Source of the DNA: Caldilinea sp.
GTDB taxonomy: Bacteria; Chloroflexota; Anaerolineae; Caldilineales; Caldilineaceae
Direction: 5' to 3'
Assembly (NCBI GenBank): GCA_025055055.1
Contig: JANWYX010000178.1
Coordinates: 1-9,816 of the forward strand
Length of the DNA: 9,816 nt
Positions 1 through 9,816 of the stretch are shown here, one piece after another. Every line of letters starts with the position of its first letter. Within the stretch, counting starts at the first letter, position 1. A program made the position numbers and the translations under genes. The notes beneath the pieces are model-generated. The model saw nothing but the letters and a program-made list of their open reading frames with translations, did not search any database and was not told where the DNA came from.

Positions 1-137
1 TTGTCAAGATCGTCAGCGTGGTCGGCCTCAACGAACAGGCGCTACAAAGCATCGGGCCGGCTGCGCAGACGCTGGCGTGCGCCGAAGGGTTGACTGCTCA
101 CGCCGCCGCCGTCCAACGGCGACTCTTGATGCGCTAA
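1..137 (+). CDS. hisD: Histidinol dehydrogenase, C-terminal end (partial)
   Basis: Only the last 44 codons are present, read in the frame starting at base 3 and ending with TAA at 135-137; the start lies outside the window. The tail reads VVGLNEQALQSIGPAAQTLA followed by CAEGLTAHAAAV and a short basic end. This matches the C-terminus of histidinol dehydrogenase, where a helix of the type 'L..l.p....lA.aEGL.aHa.Av..R' carries the conserved Glu and His near the zinc/substrate site. HisD is the NAD-dependent zinc enzyme that oxidises L-histidinol to L-histidine in two steps, the last reactions of the pathway. The call is supported by the next pathway gene, hisC, 112 bp downstream, the usual hisD-hisC-hisB order. 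The intervening 138-249 holds no terminator-like hairpin with a T-run, so cotranscription with hisC is likely. Confidence 0.85.
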   Translation, partial: VKIVSVVGLNEQALQSIGPAAQTLACAEGLTAHAAAVQRRLLMR

Positions 138-249
138 CTTACTATTTTCAGGTGGCCGTTTCTCTTTCCAGAAGTTTTGAAGCTTCTCGAAGAAGTTTGC
201 AACGCCCATAATGGAACCGTCCAGGAAGTGAGTAACCACGACAAAAGCT

Positions 250-1416
<1,167 letters not shown>

Positions 1417-1462
1417 TGTCTTCCAATCACCACATTTCTGCAAAAGAAAGGCCAGGGGAAAC

Positions 1463-1996
1463 ATGGCGCTGCCGATTCAGTTACAAGAAGGCGAAGTCGT
1501 CGCCCGCATTATCAAACGTCATCCTTTTTCCTTGATCGGGCGTCTTGTCTTGATTGCGCTGCTGTTGATCCTCGGCAGCTTGATTTGGTGGTGGCTGCGC
1601 AATTTTGGCGGCGGCTTGCAGCTCGTAGCGGATATTCTAATCATCATCGTTGCATTGGTGGCGCTGGGCTATGCGGCCCTGCACTGGTATCGTTATGAAA
1701 ACGACCTGTGGATCGTCACCAATCAACGGCTCATCGACTCTACCAAAACGACGCCCTTCGACCACGACGTCAAAATCGCCAGCCTGCTCAATATCCAAGA
1801 CATCAACATTCAACGTCGCGGCGTCTTTCAGACGATCTTCGAATACGGCGACGTCATCTGCCAGACGGCCTCCGCCACCGGCTCTACATTTCAATTTCTG
1901 GGAGTGGCGAAGCCTGCAGAGGTGTTGGATTTGATCGAAGATCAACGTGCGCTGGCACAACAACGCTTCAACCGCGTCTCAATCGCAAAGGAGTAA
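1463..1996 (+). CDS. Two-TM membrane protein with bacterial PH domain (YdbS/bPH2-like)
   Basis: A 177-aa protein with a short cytosolic N-terminus, two hydrophobic segments at about 24-44 (ending IWWWL) and 52-73 with a brief Gly-rich turn between them, and then a soluble domain at about 75-165. That domain has the bacterial PH-like signature: YENDLWIVTNQRLI, a basic/polar loop, then LLNIQDINIQRRGVFQTIFE and GDVICQTA. This fits the bPH_2 (DUF304/YdbS) family of small membrane-anchored proteins, whose biochemical role is mostly unknown; an envelope or membrane-stress role is often supposed. No catalytic residues are evident. The start ATG is preceded by AGGGGA at 1454-1459 and GAAAGG at 1446-1451. 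It lies 46 bp after hisC and its last codons contain the ribosome binding site of hisB, so it is an integral member of this his transcription unit although no histidine function is apparent. Confidence 0.85.
   Translation: MALPIQLQEGEVVARIIKRHPFSLIGRLVLIALLLILGSLIWWWLRNFGGGLQLVADILIIIVALVALGYAALHWYRYENDLWIVTNQRLIDSTKTTPFDHDVKIASLLNIQDINIQRRGVFQTIFEYGDVICQTASATGSTFQFLGVAKPAEVLDLIEDQRALAQQRFNRVSIAKE
1987..1993 (+). promoter_or_regulatory. Ribosome binding site for hisB, inside the end of the PH-domain gene
   Basis: AAAGGAG, a near-perfect anti-SD match, lies in the last codons of the PH-domain gene. It is 8 nt before TTG 2002, with the upstream TAA (1994-1996) in between. This placement decides the TTG start of hisB and suggests translational coupling between the two genes. 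Confidence 0.8.
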
Positions 1997-2001
1997 TCTC
2001 A

Positions 2002-2598
2002 TTGACAACACGCAGCGCCTCGATTCAACGCAAAACACGCGAGACCGACATCGAAGTTCATCTGCTTGTAGACGGCGCCGGCACGGCGGACGTCGACACC
2101 GGCGTCGGCTTTCTCGATCATATGTTGACCCTTTTCGCCGGCCACGGCCTGTTTGATCTTAAGGTGCGCGCTAGCGGGGATTTGCACATCGATGAGCACC
2201 ACACGGCCGAGGACGTCTTCATCTGCCTAGGCAGGGCGTTGGACCAAGCGCTCGGCGAGCGCAACGGCCTGGTACGCACGGCCCATGCCTATACGCCGAT
2301 GGATGAGTCGCTGGCGCTGGTCGCCGTCGACTTGGGTGGTCGCCCCTACTGTGTGTTCGAGTGCGACTTCGCCACGCCGGCGGTCGGCAGACTGGGCACC
2401 GACCTGATCTTTCATCTGTTTGAATCGCTCGCTATTCACGGACGGCTTAATTTGCATGCGCGCGTGCTGTACGGGCGCAACGATCATCACAAAATCGAAG
2501 CGCTCTTTAAGGCGCTGGCGCGAGCCTTGGACGCAGCCACCCAGATCGACCCGCGTCGGCAGGGTGTGCCCAGCACCAAAGGCAGCCTGACGATTTGA
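2002..2598 (+). CDS. hisB: Imidazoleglycerol-phosphate dehydratase (TTG start)
   Basis: A 198-aa monofunctional HisB that dehydrates imidazole glycerol phosphate to imidazole acetol phosphate, the substrate of the HisC encoded upstream. The family fold is covered end to end: GVGFLDHML (34-42, His40), GHGLFD (47-52), DEHHTAED (64-71) with the metal-binding His66, His67 and Glu70, RPYCVFE (114-120), SLAIHGRLNLH (142-152), NDHHKIEALFKALARAL (160-176) with the second His-His-Glu metal set, and a C-terminal PSTKGSL. The frame stays open upstream into the PH-domain gene, but HisB homology begins near RSASIQRKTRETDIEV. TTG 2002 is therefore chosen: it is 8 nt after AAAGGAG, gives the family's normal length of about 195 aa, and falls 5 nt after the preceding stop. 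No phosphatase domain is fused, so histidinol-phosphate phosphatase must be encoded elsewhere. Confidence 0.95.
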   Translation: MTTRSASIQRKTRETDIEVHLLVDGAGTADVDTGVGFLDHMLTLFAGHGLFDLKVRASGDLHIDEHHTAEDVFICLGRALDQALGERNGLVRTAHAYTPMDESLALVAVDLGGRPYCVFECDFATPAVGRLGTDLIFHLFESLAIHGRLNLHARVLYGRNDHHKIEALFKALARALDAATQIDPRRQGVPSTKGSLTI

Positions 2599-2646
2599 TG
2601 CGCCCAACCGAAAGCTTCTCCGCAATCATCGCCGAAAAGAAGCAAC

Positions 2647-3549
<903 letters not shown>

Positions 3550-3550
3550 A

Positions 3551-3570
3551 GCCGATGCACGTGCACCGGC
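3551..3570. repeat. 20-bp near-perfect dyad after murQ
   Basis: GCCG-A-TGCACGTGCA-C-CGGC is a 20-bp inverted repeat. The inner 10 bp (3556-3565) is a perfect palindrome flanked by GCCG/CGGC arms with one non-pairing position (3555/3566). It begins one base after the murQ stop. It could be an operator for a dimeric regulator of the downstream gene; it could also act as a 3' hairpin, although no T-run follows directly and the centre would make a strained loop. Confidence 0.55.
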
Positions 3571-3579
3571 AGTAAGAGG

Positions 3580-3591
3580 GTTGAATTCAAC
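3580..3591. repeat. 12-bp perfect palindrome upstream of the phasin-like gene
   Basis: GTTGAATTCAAC is perfectly self-complementary. It lies 9 bp after the preceding dyad and about 26 bp before the next start codon, and is followed by GGTTTTT (3592-3598). As RNA it makes only a 4-bp stem, so a DNA-binding site is more plausible than a terminator, but the T-run leaves weak termination possible. Confidence 0.45.
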
Positions 3592-3617
3592 GGTTTTTAC
3601 GAAAGGATGGCATCATC

Positions 3618-4067
3618 ATGACCGAGGAACAGAATCGTTCGCTCCTTCCCGAACAATTGAACGAAATGCTTCTCAACCTACGCAACGAAGCCATTGTCCA
3701 GGCGGCCAATCTGATCTTGATGGGGCAAAAAGCGCTGCATCTTGGCATCGGCGCCCTCGCGTTGACCAAAGACGAAATCTCTGAGCTGCTGACGCGCATG
3801 ATCGAGCGCGGCGAGATCGCAGAGGCGGACATCCAGAAGACCGTCAACGAGCTGGTCGAGCGCCTTCGCGCGCGCGGGCAGGCCACCGATGCCGAGTTGC
3901 AAGAATTCGCCCAGAAGGCGACGGTCGTGTTGCGGGAAAATCTGCGCACCATTCTGGAGCAGGTCAAGTTACCGGGTGGGACAACTCTCGAAGATCTGCT
4001 CAAACAGAGCGGAGAAGATCGGCGCAGCGAATCTACGCAACCATCGACCGATAAGCCGGAGGGGTAA
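3618..4067 (+). CDS. Phasin-like helical protein (putative)
   Basis: A 149-aa soluble, almost wholly helical protein without signal peptide or membrane segment. After a polar N-terminus (1-18) there is an amphipathic helix, then a short small-residue stretch GQKALHLGIGALALTKDEIS (36-55), then a long charged coiled-coil-like helix with MIERGEIAEADIQKTVNELV (61-80) and ERLRARG (81-87). A second helical segment runs 90-116, and a disordered hydrophilic tail follows (131-149). The pattern 'G.GALALtkdE...L...MieRGE..e.d..k.v.eLverlr.rg' resembles phasin-family/PHA-granule-associated proteins and related small helical proteins of actinobacteria and Chloroflexota. In the family such proteins coat polyhydroxyalkanoate granules or self-associate; no PHA gene is nearby, so that function is not shown. 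The start is supported by GAAAGGA at 3601-3607, 10 nt upstream. The gene lies 68 bp after murQ behind two dyads. Confidence 0.6.
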   Translation: MTEEQNRSLLPEQLNEMLLNLRNEAIVQAANLILMGQKALHLGIGALALTKDEISELLTRMIERGEIAEADIQKTVNELVERLRARGQATDAELQEFAQKATVVLRENLRTILEQVKLPGGTTLEDLLKQSGEDRRSESTQPSTDKPEG

Positions 4068-4082
4068 TCGGTTCCGCAACGG

Positions 4083-4099
4083 GAGCTTCCTGGAAGCTC
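4083..4099 (+). terminator. Hairpin after the phasin-like gene (possible terminator, no T-run)
   Basis: GAGCTTCC-T-GGAAGCTC is an 8-bp perfect inverted repeat around one base, giving a 7-bp stem with a CTG loop as RNA. It begins 15 bp after the stop codon. It is followed by AAAGCCG, not a T-run, so it may stabilise a 3' end or be part of a larger structure rather than a classical terminator. Confidence 0.4.
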
Positions 4100-4102
4100 A
4101 AA

Positions 4103-4122
4103 GCCGTCCAGAAGCTGACGGC
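4103..4122 (+). repeat. GCCGTC/GACGGC stem-loop
   Basis: A perfect 6-bp stem with an 8-nt loop. The loop contains GAAGCT (4111-4116), which is complementary to AGCTTC (4084-4089) in the previous hairpin, so the two elements could interact or exchange partners. Confidence 0.4.
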
Positions 4123-4165
4123 GAACATTCCACCTAATTCAGAAATCGGGAAGTCGGCGCGAGCA

Positions 4166-4194
4166 GGAGAGGCATCTGGCACGGATGTCTCTTC
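4166..4194 (+). repeat. 11-bp stem-loop with two G-U pairs
   Basis: Bases 4166-4176 pair with 4184-4194 throughout, using two G·U wobbles (4167/4193 and 4172/4188), around the 7-nt loop TGGCACG. The wobbles pair only if the + strand is the RNA. A competing perfect 7-bp pairing is CGGGAAG (4147-4153) with CTTCCCG (4191-4197), which would open the base of this stem. Confidence 0.45.
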
Positions 4195-4234
4195 CCGGAT
4201 TGCCCGCTCCGAGTGATCGAGGTTTTGATTGTTT

Positions 4235-4251
4235 GGAGCGAAGCCCGCTCC
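4235..4251 (+). repeat. GGAGCG/CGCTCC stem-loop with a duplicated 3' arm
   Basis: GGAGCG (4235-4240) pairs perfectly with CGCTCC (4246-4251) over a 5-nt loop. The 9-mer GCCCGCTCC containing the 3' arm also occurs at 4202-4210, so the same GGAGCG can pair upstream or downstream, as in a two-state switch. Confidence 0.4.
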
Positions 4252-4261
4252 CCTCTCAAAT

Positions 4262-4289
4262 TTGCAGCCATCTCTGAACATGTTATAAA
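4262..4289 (+). promoter_or_regulatory. Candidate sigma70 promoter for the glycosyltransferase
   Basis: TTGCAG (4262-4267) and TATAAA (4284-4289) are separated by 16 bp and match 4/6 and 5/6 of the consensus. Transcription would start near 4296, giving a leader of about 100 nt before ATG 4398. The assignment rests on sequence alone. Confidence 0.4.
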
Positions 4290-4326
4290 TGAATAGCAAG
4301 GGAGAATGTTGGAAGAGGGCCGGCAC

Positions 4327-4349
4327 CCGGCGACTCCATCCGTCGCCGG
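4327..4349 (+). repeat. 8-bp perfect stem-loop in the glycosyltransferase leader
   Basis: CCGGCGAC pairs with GTCGCCGG around the 7-nt loop TCCATCC. It is followed at 4355-4362 by AAAGGAGG, an excellent anti-SD match that is too far (35 nt) from ATG 4398 to act as its ordinary ribosome binding site and has no suitable nearby start codon. The hairpin may control translation or transcript stability of the downstream gene. Confidence 0.45.
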
Positions 4350-4397
4350 ATTGCAAAGGAGGGGGAGGCCTTCACGACCGGAGAGAAAACGGCAACT

Positions 4398-5615
<1,218 letters not shown>

Positions 5616-5672
5616 TGGAACCCGTTTCACTTCGTTTTGCAGGCCTTTGTGCACAGACGCCGATTTCCTTCT

Positions 5673-6080
5673 ATGCCCGTCTACCAATCCGCCGAGCAAT
5701 TCTACGCCGTCATGAGAGAAGTCTTCGACGAGGTGGCGCGGCATCCCGAACATGTCGACGCCTTCATGCACAGCAACCTCGTTGTGCGGATGAACGTCGC
5801 CGATCCGGACGCCGAGATCTTGTTGGATGGTCGTCAGCCGCCGTTAGAAGCGTTCTTCGGGCCTCGTCCGGGACGCGCCAATCTCGAAATCACACTGAGC
5901 GCAGACCTACTACATGCCCTCTGGATGGGAATGGAGAGCACCCGTCAAGCGTTTTTTGACGGCCGCATTCAAACGCGCGGCAATTTACTAAAAGCCATGG
6001 CGCTGATCGAGGTGTTCCTTGCAGCAGAACGCGTCTATCCGGCCATCGCCAATCGACATGGCCTGCCGGGTCAGGCGTAG
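5673..6080 (+). CDS. SCP2 sterol-binding-domain protein (small lipid-binding)
   Basis: A 135-aa soluble single-domain protein without signal peptide. Residues ~8-115 have the SCP2 layout: an N-terminal helix (SAEQFYAVMREVFDEVARHP), beta strands with SNLVVRMNVADPDAEILLD, then ANLEITLSADLLHALWMGME (69-88), AFFDGRIQTRGN (93-104) and a final hydrophobic helix. SCP2 domains bind lipids or other hydrophobic ligands in a tunnel, and in bacteria they also occur as parts of metabolic enzymes and transferases; the ligand here is unknown. ATG 5673 is chosen because homology starts there. An in-frame TTG at 5637 would add 12 residues of unconserved, Arg-rich sequence, and neither start has a clear ribosome binding site. 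It sits 57 bp after the glycosyltransferase, likely cotranscribed, and may act with it in lipid or glycolipid handling (inference). Confidence 0.75.
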   Translation: MPVYQSAEQFYAVMREVFDEVARHPEHVDAFMHSNLVVRMNVADPDAEILLDGRQPPLEAFFGPRPGRANLEITLSADLLHALWMGMESTRQAFFDGRIQTRGNLLKAMALIEVFLAAERVYPAIANRHGLPGQA

Positions 6081-6184
6081 CGGGCTTGCGCTCGCCCGTT
6101 GGCGAAAGAAGAGCGCCGCTGAATCATTCGTAGAACCGTTGGGTACGACCTTGCGTCGAAGAACATCACCCTCTGCGGAACGCT

Positions 6185-6213
6185 TTGACACCTACTCATA
6201 CAGCCAGTATAAT
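6185..6213 (+). promoter_or_regulatory. Perfect-consensus sigma70 promoter for dnaG-rpoD
   Basis: TTGACA (6185-6190), a 17-bp spacer and TATAAT (6208-6213) match the housekeeping consensus at all 12 positions. The predicted start near 6217-6220 gives a leader of about 70 nt before ATG 6288. The promoter lies in the 207-bp gap after the SCP2 gene, separating the middle block from the dnaG-rpoD operon. Since rpoD is downstream, the principal sigma factor would transcribe its own gene. Confidence 0.85.
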
Positions 6214-6287
6214 CGCAGTGTTTGGCTTGAATTTTGACGCCAAGAAGACGCCCCAGTAAGACGCCGTGGCGATGGGAGAGGAACGGT

Positions 6288-8291
<2,004 letters not shown>

Positions 8292-8338
8292 CATCAAGGA
8301 TTTACATTCGGATTAGTATTAAGGACAGAACACCATCG

Positions 8339-9664
<1,326 letters not shown>

Positions 9665-9669
9665 GATAG

Positions 9670-9699
9670 TGTCCAGACACAGCTGTCCAGACACAGCTG
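9670..9699 (+). repeat. 14-bp tandem duplication forming a hairpin after rpoD
   Basis: GTCCAGACACAGCT occurs twice head to tail (9671-9684, 9685-9698) with identical flanking bases. The junction also forms a perfect 7-bp stem, CAGCTGT/ACAGCTG (9680-9686/9693-9699), with a 6-nt loop. It lies 6 bp after the rpoD stop codon, just before the terminator-like hairpin. Confidence 0.7.
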
Positions 9700-9703
9700 A
9701 CAG

Positions 9704-9751
9704 GAGAGAGCAGACCGGCGTGGAAAAACTCTGCGCCGATCCGCTCTCTTT
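9704..9751 (+). terminator. Terminator-like hairpin after rpoD
   Basis: AGAGAGC (9705-9711) pairs with GCTCTCT (9743-9749), and inside it CGGCG (9716-9720) pairs with CGCCG (9734-9738). Two further pairs lie between them (9713/9741 and 9714/9740), separated by single mismatches, giving a long stem around a 13-nt loop. Only three T residues (9749-9751) follow directly, so it is a strong hairpin with a weak T-run, probably ending the dnaG-rpoD transcript. Confidence 0.65.
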
Positions 9752-9816
9752 GCGCTGCTTTCCATCGCCGACCTCCACGTTGGCTGCGATCACCCCAAAG
9801 ATGAGAGCTCCCTGCC

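Larger units (their letters stand above)
4068..4397. other. 330-bp non-coding region with several inverted repeats
   Basis: No convincing gene is seen on either strand here; the open minus-strand frames run on into the antisense of neighbouring genes. The stretch holds a chain of potential stem-loops (4083-4099, 4103-4122, 4166-4194, 4235-4251), a candidate promoter (4262-4289) and a leader hairpin (4327-4349) before the glycosyltransferase. Some arms can pair with more than one partner, suggesting either a structured 3' UTR/leader or an intergenic repeat element. No match to a known riboswitch consensus is clear to me. Confidence 0.6.

Noticed and set aside
4166..4197. Resemblance of the TGGCAC loop and stem to a T-box antiterminator
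   Set aside because: The conserved T-box sequence continuing into CCGCG is missing, there is no stem I or specifier loop visible, and the downstream gene is not an aminoacyl-tRNA synthetase or amino-acid gene.
6077..6096. CGGGC/GCCCG short hairpin at the end of the SCP2 gene as a terminator
   Set aside because: Only 5 bp of stem overlapping the stop codon and no T-run; too weak to call.
6234..6287. Upstream TTG start extending DnaG by 18 residues
   Set aside because: It lies only ~15 nt after the predicted transcription start, lacks a ribosome binding site and adds unconserved Arg/Pro-rich sequence; ATG 6288 has a good one.

Overview
The window is GC-rich and carries nine genes, all on the + strand: one partial gene at the left edge and eight complete genes. 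Protein families and sequence features suggest a Chloroflexota bacterium, possibly of the Anaerolineae/Caldilineae type. This is inference from the split hisD-hisC-hisB set, a phasin-like helical protein, the long acidic N-terminus of the sigma factor and the dnaG-rpoD pair. No marker gene proves it.

Left block (1-3549): the 3' end of histidinol dehydrogenase (hisD), then hisC (histidinol-phosphate aminotransferase), a small two-helix membrane protein with a bacterial PH domain, hisB (imidazoleglycerol-phosphate dehydratase, TTG start) and murQ (N-acetylmuramic acid 6-phosphate etherase). Gaps between complete genes are 5-48 bp, so this looks like one transcription unit. Histidine biosynthesis genes are interleaved with a membrane/envelope gene and followed by a cell-wall recycling gene.

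Middle block (3550-6080): two adjacent DNA dyads precede a 149-aa phasin-like helical protein. Next is a 330-bp gene-free stretch (4068-4397) with several inverted repeats that can form alternative RNA structures, and a candidate promoter. A family-4 glycosyltransferase and a small SCP2-type lipid-binding protein follow.

Right block (6081-9816): a perfect-consensus sigma70 promoter (TTGACA, 17 bp, TATAAT) drives dnaG (primase) and rpoD (principal sigma factor), the core of a macromolecular-synthesis operon lacking rpsU here. After rpoD come a 14-bp tandem duplication that can form a hairpin and a strong terminator-like hairpin. The last ~65 bp hold nothing I can assign.

No mobile element, CRISPR array, tRNA, rRNA or defence system was seen. 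Most of the window is housekeeping. The most unusual material is the structured non-coding stretch at 4083-4251, the two dyads at 3551-3591 and the PH-domain gene inside the his cluster. I found no clear evidence of a wholly new system.
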